Source of the DNA: an uncultured Paracoccaceae bacterium
GTDB lineage: Bacteria > Pseudomonadota > Alphaproteobacteria > Rhodobacterales > Rhodobacteraceae
Direction of reading: 5' to 3'
Assembly: GCA_947496535.1 (NCBI GenBank)
Contig: CANMDE010000002.1
Coordinates: 1 to 64,000, forward strand
DNA: 64,000 bases
The position numbers and the translations under genes were made by a program. Under the pieces are notes generated by a model. It did not search any database. It was not told the origin of the DNA and saw only the letters and a program-made list of their open reading frames with translations. Shown one piece after another: positions 35,177-45,483 of this stretch (positions are counted from its first letter, which is position 1; every line of letters starts with the position of its first letter).

Positions 35177-36646
35177 TTAAGGCAGGCACTCCATATAGGT
35201 GTCATTGTCCCAATTGGTCACGGTCGACATAAAGCGCGCATATTCGTCGCTCTTATACTCATGATAAAGTCGGTACATTTCGCCAGGAAGACCGCGCTGG
35301 ATCACCTCGTCATGTTCCAGATGGGCCAACGCCTCGCCCAGCGACATGGGCAGCTTCTTGACCTTTTTGCCCTCGGCAATCGCCTCATAGATATTGCGCT
35401 CTTCGGGCGCGCCTGGATCAAGGTCATTGTCAATCCCATCATCCATAGCCGCCAGCAATGTGGCCCCCATCAGATAAGGGTTTACCATAGAATCAACCGA
35501 CCGATATTCAAACCGCCCGGGGGCAGACACCCGCAATCCCGTCGTGCGGTTCTGAAAACCCCAGTCAGAAAAGACCGGCGCCCAGAACCCGGTATCCCAT
35601 AGCCTGCGATACGAATTGACAGTCGAACACCCAATGGCCGTAAGCGCTTGAAGATGGGCCACAACTCCACCAATCGCCTTAAGACCCAGTGCACCGGGCA
35701 TTTGCGGGTCATCCGTGTCCGGCATGAACGTATTGTCCCCGCTCGCGACATACATGTAATTCTCTTTCATCCCGGGCAGCGCGTCAGGATCATTACCCAC
35801 CTTCTTGAACACATCATCGCCCGCAGTCCAGAGCGACATGTTGTGGTGACAGCCCGAGGCGGAAACACCCATAAATGGCTTGGTCATAAAACACGCAAAG
35901 ATCCCGTTTTCGCGGGCGACTTGCGCGCAAAGCTGACGATATGTCGTAAGGCGATCCGCGTTGCGCAACACATCATCAAACGTCCAGTTCAATTCCAACT
36001 GGCCGGGCGCATCTTCGTGGTCGCCTTGGATCATATCCAAACCCATCTTGCGGGCGTATCTGATCACCTGCATCGACACAGGGCGAAGGCTTTCAAACTG
36101 GTCGATGTGATAGCAATAAGGCTTTGAGAAACCGTCTTTCGGCTTGCCATCCTCATCGAATTTTAACCACATCATCTCTGGCTCCGTGCCCATACGGAGT
36201 TGCAAATTATGCTTTTTCTGAAATTCCGCATGCAGACGACGCAGGTTGCCACGGCAATCGGCGGTGAGGTAAGCGCCTGGATCAACCTTTTCCTCGCGAT
36301 TGCGGAATAGTGTGCAGTAAAAGCGACCAATCTCAGGCGCCCAAGGCAATTGCATAAAGGTTTCAGGCTCGGGGATACCGACCAATTCGGCGGCCTCGGG
36401 CCCATAGCCCATATAATTGCCCGCCCGATCAGTAAACAAGTTCATCGTTGCGCCATAGACAAGCTGAAAGCCCTTCTTTGCAACGCTTTCCCAATGATCT
36501 GCAGGGATGCCCTTACCCATGATTTTACCGGTCACAGATACAAATTGCAGGTACAGATATTCAATCCCCAACCGGTCGATCATCTGACGGACTTCTTTAA
36601 TTTTCTCTTCGCGCCCCGTCGCTTCAACAAAACTCTCAATGTCCAT
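35177..36646 (-). CDS. Type III glutamine synthetase-like ligase (long form)
   Basis: A 489-residue GS-family ligase, longer than GmaS by an N-terminal helix region (residues 1-30). Motifs include LYLQFVSVTGKIMGKGIP, EPEMMWLKF, GDHEDAPGQLELNW, SASGCHHNMSLW, NRTTGLRVSAPGRFEYR and VDSMVNPYLMGA. The ATG at 36646 has GAAGGA 7 bases upstream; a GTG at 36670 is possible. The third GS-type gene in 17 kb and the most divergent, so it probably glutamylates an amine other than methylamine. Operon with the P450; divergent from the MetX-like hydrolase operon. Confidence 0.8.
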   Translation of the reverse strand: MDIESFVEATGREEKIKEVRQMIDRLGIEYLYLQFVSVTGKIMGKGIPADHWESVAKKGFQLVYGATMNLFTDRAGNYMGYGPEAAELVGIPEPETFMQLPWAPEIGRFYCTLFRNREEKVDPGAYLTADCRGNLRRLHAEFQKKHNLQLRMGTEPEMMWLKFDEDGKPKDGFSKPYCYHIDQFESLRPVSMQVIRYARKMGLDMIQGDHEDAPGQLELNWTFDDVLRNADRLTTYRQLCAQVARENGIFACFMTKPFMGVSASGCHHNMSLWTAGDDVFKKVGNDPDALPGMKENYMYVASGDNTFMPDTDDPQMPGALGLKAIGGVVAHLQALTAIGCSTVNSYRRLWDTGFWAPVFSDWGFQNRTTGLRVSAPGRFEYRSVDSMVNPYLMGATLLAAMDDGIDNDLDPGAPEERNIYEAIAEGKKVKKLPMSLGEALAHLEHDEVIQRGLPGEMYRLYHEYKSDEYARFMSTVTNWDNDTYMECLP

Positions 36647-36954
36647 CGCAATATCCTTCAAGTCTATCACACACGCTCATAGTCGTGAGTTCACAACTAC
36701 TGTCCAGAAAAAAATGTTACTGTTGTGAAAAATTCACGTTCGTCAGATGCAGATGCTTAATTGAGCCTCAACCCGTTCATGGCGCTTCTCACCAAGGGTG
36801 CCCCCACAATCTACGACACCCGCGCATTTTTTAAGCAAAACCACACCCCGCATTTTCTTAAAAAGAATGATTATTTCGCCAAGGTAAAATTTGTCTTGCT
36901 GCATTTCGAATTCAGTGTGACGCTTTCTGAAATAAATGAAGGGGGTATGCGCCG
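36647..36954. promoter_or_regulatory. Divergent promoter region between the GS/P450 and hydrolase/GMC/tmm/tdm operons
   Basis: About 308 AT-rich bases, clearly richer in A and T than the flanking genes. Both directions must start here. I see no unmistakable operator, but the stretch around 36825-36885 has T- and A-runs compatible with promoters. Confidence 0.45.
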
Positions 36955-37962
36955 TTGGATTACGAGGTATTCGAAGCCAAAAATTTCGCACTTCAAAGTG
37001 ATGCGGTGCTGCCGATGGCCCGCCTAGCATACAAGACCCACGGCACGCTGTCGGACAAAAAAGACAATGTCATCGTCTATCCCTCGCGCTATGCAGGCAC
37101 CCACGCAGATCAGACCTATCTCATCGGCGAAGATATGGCGCTGGACCCCACGAAGTACTTTATCGTTTGCCTGAACATGATGGGCAGCGGGTTGTCGTCC
37201 TCCCCGTCCAACACGCCCGCGCCTTTTGAAGGCCCGCGCTTTCCAAAGATCACACAATACGACAATGTCACCTTGCAGGCGCAAATGCTGCGCGACGTTT
37301 TCGGCATAGAAAAAGTCGCGCTTGCCGTCGGTTGGTCCATGGGCGGACAGCAGGCATTCCAATGGGCCTCGCTCTTTCCAGATCAGGTCGCGGCAATGTC
37401 TTGCATGTGCGGACAAGGCACCACCGCGCCGCACACCTATGCGTTTCTTGAAGGAGTCAAACAAGGCATCATCAACGACCCTGTGTGGAACAAGGGCGAC
37501 TACACCGAACAACCTTGGGCAGGGCTAACGGCGAAGGGGCGCATCTGGTCGTCCTGGGCGCTGACGCAGGAGTGGTACCGCGCACGCAGATGGGCCGAGA
37601 TGGGATATGACTCCGTCGAAGACTACCTGACGGGCGAATGGGACAAAATCTATTACCACCGTGACGCCAACGACATGCTTTCGTTGATTGCGACCTGGCA
37701 GGCCTGCGATCTGGGTAACAACCCGGTCTACAAAGGCGATACCGAAGCCGCATATCGCGCGATCACGGCGAAAACGATCCTTTTGCCGGGCAGCACCGAT
37801 CTTTATTTTCCCACCGCTGATAATGAGGCCGAAGCAGCTCTGATGCCCAATGCCGAGGTGCGCGAAATCCAGTCAATCTGGGCACATTACGCCGCAGGCG
37901 GCAAAACCCCGGAGGATACGGCTTTTGTCGATGCGGCCCTTAAGGAACTCTTGCCCGCATGA
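36955..37962 (+). CDS. Alpha/beta-hydrolase, homoserine O-acetyltransferase (MetX)-like
   Basis: A 335-residue alpha/beta-hydrolase. The nucleophile elbow is GWSMGGQQ (near residue 127); candidate partners are the aspartate of GSTDLYFP and the histidine of IWAHYAAGG. It resembles MetX/proline-iminopeptidase-type transferases, but it stands outside any methionine context, so hydrolysis or acyl transfer on a pathway intermediate, such as a glutamyl amide, is likelier. The start is given as TTG at 36955 after GAAGGGGG; no in-frame ATG is better placed. The stop overlaps the GMC gene by 4 bases. Confidence 0.78.
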   Translation: MDYEVFEAKNFALQSDAVLPMARLAYKTHGTLSDKKDNVIVYPSRYAGTHADQTYLIGEDMALDPTKYFIVCLNMMGSGLSSSPSNTPAPFEGPRFPKITQYDNVTLQAQMLRDVFGIEKVALAVGWSMGGQQAFQWASLFPDQVAAMSCMCGQGTTAPHTYAFLEGVKQGIINDPVWNKGDYTEQPWAGLTAKGRIWSSWALTQEWYRARRWAEMGYDSVEDYLTGEWDKIYYHRDANDMLSLIATWQACDLGNNPVYKGDTEAAYRAITAKTILLPGSTDLYFPTADNEAEAALMPNAEVREIQSIWAHYAAGGKTPEDTAFVDAALKELLPA

Positions 37963-39542
37963 CACCTGATCTGATCATCGTCGGGGCCGGATCGGCGGGC
38001 TGCGTGCTCGCTGAACGCCTGTCGCGCGATCCCGCGCGGCAAGTTCTGGTGATCGAGGCAGGCCCGCCGGACAAACACATTTTTATCCGCATGCCCGCTG
38101 GGGTGGCCAAGGCCATCGGATCAAAGAAGTTCAACTGGCATTATTGGACGACGCCACAAAAGCACATGAATGACCGGCGCCTGACAACACCGCGCGGCAG
38201 AACCCTCGGCGGGTCGTCCTCCATCAACGCGATGGTCTATATTCGGGGCAACGCATGGGACTTTGATAATTGGGCCGCCCTAGGCTGCCATGGCTGGTCC
38301 TATGCCGACGTCCTGCCATACTTCCGCGAGGTCGAAGGCAATGCGCACGGGGACGGCGACTATCACGGCGGCAATGGCCCTTTGAAAATATCACACCCCG
38401 AATCCGGCAACCCGGCCTATCAGGCCTTCATTGATGCCGGTGTTGCGCTTGGGCTCCCATATAACCCGGACCTGAACGGCGCCGCACAGGAAGGGATCGG
38501 GCCGTTCCAACTCAACATCGACAACGGGCGGCGTTGGTCTGCTGCAGACGCCTTCCTCAAACCAGCTCTGAAACGTCCAAATCTATCAGTACGTACCGGG
38601 GCGCAGGTGTTGGAGTTGGCAATCAAAGGCAATCACGTGACAGGCGTGCGGCTTGCTGACGAAACGATCTACGCAACAGACGTAATCTTATCAGCGGGGT
38701 CAATCGGCAGCCCACAAATCCTAATGCTTTCTGGCATTGGACCTGCCGCGCATCTGAAGTCGGTGGGGATCGATCCGCGTGTCGATACAACGGGCGTCGG
38801 CGAGAATCTTCAGGATCATCTTGAGGTCAAGGTCAAACACCGCATGACCAAGCCCTATTCCATGTGGTCGCACGCGAAATTCCCCAACTACCTCAAAACC
38901 GGGGCGCAATACGTTCTGACTGGGACGGGCGCGGGTCGCCAACAGGGGTTAGAGGCTGGGGGGTTCTGCACCATCGACAAGGCGGCACCGGCACCCGATA
39001 CGCAGTTGCATTTTGTCAACGCGCTCGCGTTTGACGGGGCCACCCCAGATGATCGGGGCCATGGATACGCCATAGACGTCACGCAGACACGGCCTGAAAG
39101 CCGCGGCACTCTGCGATTGGCGAGCGCCGATCCGGCAGAGCCACCACTTATTGATCCCAACTATCTGGCCGAGGAAAAAGACAGGGTGCAAATGCGTGAC
39201 GGGCTGAAACTCTTGCGGGCATTGTGCGAACAATCCCCCCTCGCGGACATCTCCGAACCCGAAATGCGACCAGGGTCAGAGATCACGACCGATGCGGATC
39301 TCGACGCCTATATCCGCGACACGGCGGAGTCTATTTATCACCCCGTCGGAACGCTGCGCATGGGGTCTGACCCAGAGGCCCCTGTCGACAGCAGCACCAT
39401 GGCCGTGCGCGGAATTGATAACCTTTACGTGGCGGATGCATCGGCCATGCCACAACTGGTCAGTGGGAACACCAATGCAACGGCAATCATGATCGGGACC
39501 AAAGGCGCGGATCTGATCGCAGCCGCCATCAGCAACCGGTAA
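37959..39542 (+). CDS. GMC-family FAD oxidoreductase (choline dehydrogenase-like)
   Basis: A 527-residue flavoenzyme that oxidises an alcohol. The FAD-binding [16 protein letters not shown] is at residues 6-21. GMC signature 1 ([18 protein letters not shown]) and signature 2 ([16 protein letters not shown]) are intact, and the active-site histidine and asparagine lie in [10 protein letters not shown] and GNTNATAIM near the end. Closest in look to choline/polyethylene-glycol dehydrogenases. Coupled by overlap to the MetX-like hydrolase and 22 bases from tmm, so it belongs with amine oxidation. The actual alcohol is unknown; choline and N-alkyl ethanolamines are candidates. Confidence 0.87.
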   Translation: MTPDLIIVGAGSAGCVLAERLSRDPARQVLVIEAGPPDKHIFIRMPAGVAKAIGSKKFNWHYWTTPQKHMNDRRLTTPRGRTLGGSSSINAMVYIRGNAWDFDNWAALGCHGWSYADVLPYFREVEGNAHGDGDYHGGNGPLKISHPESGNPAYQAFIDAGVALGLPYNPDLNGAAQEGIGPFQLNIDNGRRWSAADAFLKPALKRPNLSVRTGAQVLELAIKGNHVTGVRLADETIYATDVILSAGSIGSPQILMLSGIGPAAHLKSVGIDPRVDTTGVGENLQDHLEVKVKHRMTKPYSMWSHAKFPNYLKTGAQYVLTGTGAGRQQGLEAGGFCTIDKAAPAPDTQLHFVNALAFDGATPDDRGHGYAIDVTQTRPESRGTLRLASADPAEPPLIDPNYLAEEKDRVQMRDGLKLLRALCEQSPLADISEPEMRPGSEITTDADLDAYIRDTAESIYHPVGTLRMGSDPEAPVDSSTMAVRGIDNLYVADASAMPQLVSGNTNATAIMIGTKGADLIAAAISNR

Positions 39543-39564
39543 AGAAAAAGGGAGAACTCACACC

Positions 39565-40899
39565 GTGGGCAAACGTATTTGTGTCATTGGCGCAGGGCCA
39601 TCCGGGCTTGCACAATTGCGCGCCTTCAAATCCGCCGCGGAAACCGGCGCAGACATCCCCGAAATCGTCTGCTATGAAAAGCAACCCGACTGGGGTGGTC
39701 TTTGGCGCTATACGTGGCGCACCGGAGTCGATGAATACGGTAATCCCTGTCACGGATCGATGTACCGCTATCTGTGGTCCAACGGCCCGAAAGAGGGGCT
39801 TGAGTTCGCCGACTACACATTTGAAGAGCATTTCGGCAAACCCATCGCATCCTATCCACCCCGGGCCGTCCTTTTTGACTATATCGAAGGCCGGGTGAAA
39901 CAGGCGGGCGTGCGCGACTGGATCAAGTTCGACACCATCGTGCGCGATGTGCGTGCGGTGCCAGACGGCTTTGAAGTCACTGCGCGCGACAGCGTCGCCG
40001 ACACCGAAACACGCGAGATTTTCGATCATGTGATCGTGGCCACTGGACATTTCTCTGTGCCCAACGTGCCGCATTATCCCGGTTTCGAAAGCTTCAACGG
40101 GCGCATCCTGCATGCCCATGATTTCCGTGATGCGCGCGAATTTGAAGGCAAGGATATCCTGATCCTCGGTACGTCCTATTCGGCCGAGGATATCGGTTCG
40201 CAATGCTGGAAATACGGCTGCAAATCCGTGACTGTGGCGCATCGGACAGCGCCCATGGGCTATGATTGGCCCGACAATTGGCAAGAGGTGCCAGCACTGG
40301 AAAAGGTAGTCGGCAAGACTGTTCACTTCATCGATAGCACAACTAAGGATGTGGATGCGATCATCCTTTGCACCGGCTACAAGCACCACTTCCCTTTCCT
40401 GCCCGATGATCTGCGCCTGAAAACAGCCAATCGTCTGGCGGCCAACGATCTTTACAAAGGCGTTGTCTTCACCGGCAATACAGACCTGTTTTATCTTGGC
40501 ATGCAGGATCAGTGGTTCACCTTCAACATGTTCGACTCGCAAGCCTGGTGGGTGCGTGACGTGATCATGGGGCGGATTGCCTTGCCTGACGCCGCAACGA
40601 TGGAGACTGATTGGCAAAAGCGTCAAGCGGATGAAAACGCGCTTGCCGATGACTATGCCTGCATCGCCTATCAGGGCGCTTATACGCAGGAACTGATTGA
40701 CGAAACCGATTATCCGTCCTTCGATGTAGAGGCGGCCAACCAGGCATTTTACGCGTGGAAAAAGCACAAGAAGAAAGGGATCATGGGGTTCCGGGATTAC
40801 GGCTATACTAGCCCGATGACCGGCACACAGGCGCCCGCGCATCATACCCTTTGGGTAGACGCGCTTGATGACAGTCTGGAGGATTATCTGCAAATCTAG
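39565..40899 (+). CDS. tmm: Trimethylamine monooxygenase
   Basis: A 444-residue bacterial flavin-containing monooxygenase that converts trimethylamine to TMAO with NADPH and O2. The FAD motif GAGPSGL is near residue 8, the FMO signature [11 protein letters not shown] near residue 180, and the NADPH motif GTSYSAED near 200. The stretches [19 protein letters not shown] and [18 protein letters not shown] match Ruegeria Tmm, as I remember it, almost word for word, which separates it from general FMOs. It is followed by tdm after 46 bases, giving both steps from TMA to DMA. Confidence 0.93.
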   Translation: MGKRICVIGAGPSGLAQLRAFKSAAETGADIPEIVCYEKQPDWGGLWRYTWRTGVDEYGNPCHGSMYRYLWSNGPKEGLEFADYTFEEHFGKPIASYPPRAVLFDYIEGRVKQAGVRDWIKFDTIVRDVRAVPDGFEVTARDSVADTETREIFDHVIVATGHFSVPNVPHYPGFESFNGRILHAHDFRDAREFEGKDILILGTSYSAEDIGSQCWKYGCKSVTVAHRTAPMGYDWPDNWQEVPALEKVVGKTVHFIDSTTKDVDAIILCTGYKHHFPFLPDDLRLKTANRLAANDLYKGVVFTGNTDLFYLGMQDQWFTFNMFDSQAWWVRDVIMGRIALPDAATMETDWQKRQADENALADDYACIAYQGAYTQELIDETDYPSFDVEAANQAFYAWKKHKKKGIMGFRDYGYTSPMTGTQAPAHHTLWVDALDDSLEDYLQI

Positions 40900-40945
40900 A
40901 CCCACTCATTCTGCGGCGCTATCCGCGCCCGAAAGGAACATAGGA

Positions 40946-43348
40946 ATGGTGACCGAATTGGCCGAAACAAGCGGCCAAGGCTTTATCGAACATCCATGGG
41001 AACGGCGCGGTATCGTCGCGCCGGGGTTGCCGATTTTGCCAAAAGGAATCGAGCGTCATCCTGTGCCCGGTGGTGGATCACGTGCCATTCCGATCTTTGC
41101 AGGCGACGATATCAATGTGCTGGATAAGGAAGGGTTACAACCGGCAGAACTGGTCATGTTTGCACCAGATGGACGGTCGGATGCCGGGTTTCTGGGACGT
41201 CAGGGCCACGGGCGCCCAACCCGGATGATCCGCACGCTGGCCAATGGTGGGGTGTCTGGCAAACGGGTTCTGAAGGCGCTGGAAGCGTCCGGTTTCGATA
41301 TTGACACGGGCGATGCAATCCATCTGTTTGATGCAGGGAGCAGGCCGGGGGACACCGAAACGCTGACTGCCGCCTGCGATGGGCTGCTGATTTGTGCAAC
41401 CCCCGGCGGCCCGATGGCACCAGAAACTCAACTGCCAGCGACAGAAATCGTCCTCTATATCCGGCGAGCAGACCCGAAGGCAGTAAAAGCCGCATTGGCT
41501 CCACCTGATCCACTGGCCGACCCGTTGTCAGACATCAACATCCAACCGGGGCAAGCCAAAAGTTATGAAGTCAAGGCAGGCGAATTCATCCAAATCCTGG
41601 ATGTAAAAGGCCGCGAGTGCAGCGATTTTCAGGCTTTTTCCCTGCGCGCGCTGGATCAGGGGCTGGAACGTGAGATCGACCCGACGACGACGCGCGCTCT
41701 TACAGGGTCAGTCTACCCGACCCCTGGCATCTTTTCGAAATACTGGTCGGTCGATCACGAACCACTGGTCGAAATCGTGCAGGACACATGCGGGCGGCAT
41801 GATACATTCGGGCTGGCCTGCACCGCGCGGTACTATGAAGACCTCGGCTATCCTGGCCACGTCAATTGTTCGGACAATATGAACGCCGATCTGGGGTACT
41901 ATGGCATTCGCCCGCGTGGTGGCTGGCCTGCAATCAACTTCTTTTTTAATACGATGGTCGATGCCACAAACGCCATCATCATGGATGATCCATGGTCGCG
42001 GCCCGGCGATTATGTGCTGCTCCGCGCGCTCAGCGATCTGGTGTGCGTATCCACCGCCTGCCCTTGCGATGTGGACCCGGCCAATGGGTGGGAACCCACG
42101 GATATTCAGGTGCGCACCTACAAAGCAGACGAGGATTTCAAACGCACCCTTGCCTACAGAAAAACAGCCGAGGCCGATATGGAACCGACCAAAGACACCG
42201 CATTCCACCCCTGTTTTGCGCGGCACACCAACGATTTTGTCGAATATAACGGCTATTGGTTGCCCAATTCCTTTCCGTCCATTGGCACCATCGGCGAATA
42301 CTGGGCCGTACGTGAGAAAGCCGCGATCATGGATCTGTCGCCCTTACGCAAATACGAAGTCACGGGACCGGACGCGGAAGCTCTGATGCAACTTTGCGTG
42401 ACTCGAAACATGAAGAAGCTTGCCACGGGTCAGGTCAGTTACACCGCTATGTGCTACAAACATGGGGGGATGATCGATGATGGCACCGTCTACCGTCTGG
42501 GCGAGACCAATTTCCGCTGGATCGGGGGCAATGATACATCCGGCCTCTGGCTGCGCGAACAGGCGGAGAAATGCGGGCTAAACGCATGGGTGCGGAACGC
42601 CACGGACCAGCTACACAATATCGCCGTGCAGGGGCGGCTGAGCCGAGATATCCTGTCGAAGCTGTTCTGGACACCGCCAACCCAGCCAAGCGTTGCAGAC
42701 CTACCGTGGTTTCGCTTCACCATCGCGCGACTGGATGACTTTAATGGTACTTCAGTCGTGATTTCGCGTACCGGCTATTCGGGCGAACTGGGGTACGAAA
42801 TTTTCTGCCACCCCAAGGACGCGACCGAGATTTTCGACCGGGTCTGGGAAATCGGCGCGCCGCTGGGGATGAAACCACTTGGCCTCGCAGCACTCGACAT
42901 GATGCGCATAGAAGCAGGGCTAATCTTTGCAGGCTCCGAATTTGACGACCAGACCGACCCGTTCGAAGCAGGGATCGGCTTTACGGTCCCTCTGAAGTCG
43001 AAACAGGATGATTTTATCGGTCGGGCAGCCCTTGCCCAACGCCAAGCTCATCCGCATCGCAAACTTGTTGGGTTTGAGATCGAAAGCGGCGTGGTGCCAT
43101 CGCCGGGTGATTGCATTCGAATGGGTCGCGCCCAAATTGGCGCGGTGACATCAGCCGTGAAGTCACCTCTTCTTGGCAAGGTCATCGCACTTGGACGCGT
43201 GACAACAACCCACAGTGCGAAGGGTACAGAGGTTGAGATTGGCCAACTGGATGGTCATCAAAAGCGGCTCAAAGCCCGGATCGTCCCGTTCCCACATGTC
43301 GACCCGGAAAAACTGCGTGTGAAGGGCCGCTATGAAGATGCGTTTTAG
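40946..43348 (+). CDS. tdm: Trimethylamine N-oxide demethylase
   Basis: An 800-residue fusion. Residues 1-410 contain the DUF1989-type demethylase domain; residues 420-800 are a GcvT-like tetrahydrofolate-binding half (SGELGYEIFCHPKDA, LDMMRIEAGL). It splits TMAO into dimethylamine and formaldehyde and can pass the carbon to folate. Cys292, Cys308 and Cys372 have spacings 16 and 64, the same as the three zinc-binding cysteines I recall for the Methylocella enzyme. Start at 40946, after AAAGGAAC; the frame continues upstream into tmm but is not needed. The N-terminus is normal for Tdm. Confidence 0.92.
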   Translation: MVTELAETSGQGFIEHPWERRGIVAPGLPILPKGIERHPVPGGGSRAIPIFAGDDINVLDKEGLQPAELVMFAPDGRSDAGFLGRQGHGRPTRMIRTLANGGVSGKRVLKALEASGFDIDTGDAIHLFDAGSRPGDTETLTAACDGLLICATPGGPMAPETQLPATEIVLYIRRADPKAVKAALAPPDPLADPLSDINIQPGQAKSYEVKAGEFIQILDVKGRECSDFQAFSLRALDQGLEREIDPTTTRALTGSVYPTPGIFSKYWSVDHEPLVEIVQDTCGRHDTFGLACTARYYEDLGYPGHVNCSDNMNADLGYYGIRPRGGWPAINFFFNTMVDATNAIIMDDPWSRPGDYVLLRALSDLVCVSTACPCDVDPANGWEPTDIQVRTYKADEDFKRTLAYRKTAEADMEPTKDTAFHPCFARHTNDFVEYNGYWLPNSFPSIGTIGEYWAVREKAAIMDLSPLRKYEVTGPDAEALMQLCVTRNMKKLATGQVSYTAMCYKHGGMIDDGTVYRLGETNFRWIGGNDTSGLWLREQAEKCGLNAWVRNATDQLHNIAVQGRLSRDILSKLFWTPPTQPSVADLPWFRFTIARLDDFNGTSVVISRTGYSGELGYEIFCHPKDATEIFDRVWEIGAPLGMKPLGLAALDMMRIEAGLIFAGSEFDDQTDPFEAGIGFTVPLKSKQDDFIGRAALAQRQAHPHRKLVGFEIESGVVPSPGDCIRMGRAQIGAVTSAVKSPLLGKVIALGRVTTTHSAKGTEVEIGQLDGHQKRLKARIVPFPHVDPEKLRVKGRYEDAF

Positions 43349-43402
43349 CGTCAAAAGGCCGAAACGGCACAATAATCCCAGCCTATCAAGGATATTGAAA
43401 CA

Positions 43403-43591
43403 ATGACGCTATCAGCAAATTGGTCCTACCCGACAGCCGTGCGTTTTGGGGCTGGACGGATCGCAGAACTAGCCGACGCCTGCAAGGCAGCCCGCCACGC
43501 CATCTCTGAGCTTGGGCCCGATGCAGACCGTCAAGCGCTCTTGGCTCGAGCCGAAGTTATCTGGATGCGCCAGAGCCGCGTCAGGCACTGA
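43403..43591 (+). pseudogene. Truncated iron-containing alcohol dehydrogenase
   Basis: The first 30 codons (SANWSYPTAVRFGAGRIAEL...) match the start of group III iron-dependent alcohol dehydrogenases, normally about 380 residues. The frame then turns into unrelated sequence and stops at 62 codons, so nearly the whole gene has been lost. It sits 54 bases after tdm with its own start and looks like the remnant of the operon's last gene. The deletion probably came with the nearby IS elements. Confidence 0.6.
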
Positions 43592-44161
43592 CGCTAAGCC
43601 CTGTGGATATATTGCAATTAGGGGTACAAAAACCGCCGAAAAGGCGTCTAATCCATAGATTCTGTTTAATTAGGGTATAGTGACACCAACAGTTGAACAT
43701 CGCGACCAAAGAACTGCCGGTAGCGAGATAGGCGTTGTTACGGTCTCCCATGACATATGTGCTTTTGATGTAGAAGGTCACCTCCGAGTGCACGTTCGTT
43801 CGATAGACACAAACGACAACATTGTCCGCGATCATTCAGTTCGTACAAAGCCAAGTTTTGCACATGCAGCGAAAGTCTTGTGTGGATGTATATGGACCCC
43901 GCCTTATTGCAACAGTCTGTTTAGGTCTGGTTCAGGATCACGATTGCTGACGTATATCCGGCTTCTGTGAGCGGCCCAATTCATTGTCACCGCGAGCCCC
44001 GATGGATTTCCGCTTGCTTCCCCCTCATTGGCTCCAAGGCATCAGCTTTGCTGCGCCGATCCACACACCAGGTTCAACAAGCAACGGTTCGTGTCGTTGT
44101 CACCATCCCGTGCCAAGTTGCTGCAATATTCAGATAGTCCCTTTGATTTATAGGTGTCCTC
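43592..44161. other. Non-coding debris between tdm operon and IS110 element
   Basis: No frame here has a recognisable product or a ribosome-binding site. It holds the sequence downstream of the minus-strand IS110 transposase and presumably its right end, but I cannot fix the element's boundary because IS110 elements lack long terminal inverted repeats. Confidence 0.4.
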
Positions 44162-45184
44162 TCAATTGGTGAAGGCTGGTTGATACTCGGTGCGACCTGA
44201 CAAGACTGCCCAAACGATCCTGGCATTCTTATTGGCAAGCGCGACAGCGACCACATTTGGGTGCCGACGGTCACGCATACGTGTAAGCCACAGACTTCTG
44301 GCATCGGTTTTCCCATCCGCCTTTCTCAAAACCGCACGAGCGCCGTGGATCAACAGGGTGCGCAAATATCGGTCTCCGCGTTTGCTGATCCCAAACAGGT
44401 GGGATTTGCCGCCACTGGATCGCTGTTTGGGAACCAGCCCAAGCCAGGCCGCAAATTGTCGACCGTTCTGAAATCACGCTCGATCACCAACAGCGGCAAC
44501 CAGTGCTGTAGCTGTGATTGGCCCGATCCCCTCAACCTTCCCAATACGCTGGCACATCTCGTTGGACCGAAAGAGGTCTCGTATACGCTTTTTGTAGGCC
44601 GCAATGCGCTGATCCAATTCGTTGAGTTCTTCGCGCACGTCGCATACCAATTCGACCAGCATCGCGCCAAGCATGTGATCAATGCCGTTGGCAATCTGCG
44701 ACAACGCATGACGGATTCTTGAGATGTCTCGGGCGACGACCAAGCCATGCTCGGATAACAGCCCGCGGATCTGGTTCACCAAGCGGGTTCGATCCGACAC
44801 CAGTCTTTGGCGTATTCGATGAACAGCCTGAATCTCAAGCTGTTCCGCGGACTTGACCGGTACAAAGCGCATTGAAGGTCTGCCGATGGCTTCGCAAATT
44901 GCCTCAGCATCGTTCCGGTCGTTCTTGTTGGACTTCACATATGGCGTCACAAATTGTGGTGAGACCAAGCGAACCTCGTGCCCAAGATCTGCAAATACCT
45001 TTGCCCAGTAATGCGACCCGCTGCAGGCTTCCATTCCAACAAGACAGGGCGGCAAAACCGCAAAGAACTGCGCAACAGCAACTCGTCGCAAAGTCTTCTT
45101 CAACACCGCTTGGTCCTGAGCATCTACGCCGTGGACCTCAAAGACGTTCTTTGCCAAATCCAAACCAATACGAACAATTTCCAT
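44162..45184 (-). pseudogene. IS110-family transposase with in-frame stop
   Basis: A 340-codon transposase. The N-terminal DEDD_Tnp_IS110 domain begins MEIVRIGLDLAKNVFEVHG and continues with KNDRNDAEAICEA. The C-terminal Transposase_20 half contains VEGIGPITATALVAAVGD and AAWLGLVPKQ. A TGA at 44474-44476 interrupts the same reading frame between GDRA and FQNG, about two-thirds of the way in; no frameshift is needed to join the halves. It is inactive unless the stop is read through. It lies beside a second, unrelated IS110-type remnant. Confidence 0.82.
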
Positions 45185-45483
45185 GACATGTCTCCTTACT
45201 TTGCAAATGCGCAATCGTCGCTGCCCGAGGGTGGCGGGGTCCATACCATTGGCTCCTGCATAGCAAGACATTTTTGATCTGATTTGTGCGTTTGTCAGAA
45301 GCAGTCATGTGTCCGGCCTGTTTGCGCGGCTTTGACCGCCGGCCCTGATGGGTTCCGCAAACCAGGTCCCTTACCGGAATACGGGCTATGACGCCCGGGA
45401 CATTCGGCGGGGTGTCCTGGTTTTGGCGGCAGACTTATGCACCATCATCTCGCGGGTCTTGCTAACTCGTTGTTCCTTTCTTC

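Noticed and set aside
39529..40905. 458-codon minus-strand frame covering all of tmm
   Set aside because: Long only because of the codon bias of tmm on the other strand. No family features.
43680..43970. 96-codon plus-strand frame in the IS debris zone
   Set aside because: No ribosome-binding site, no family resemblance, located in sequence eroded by insertions.
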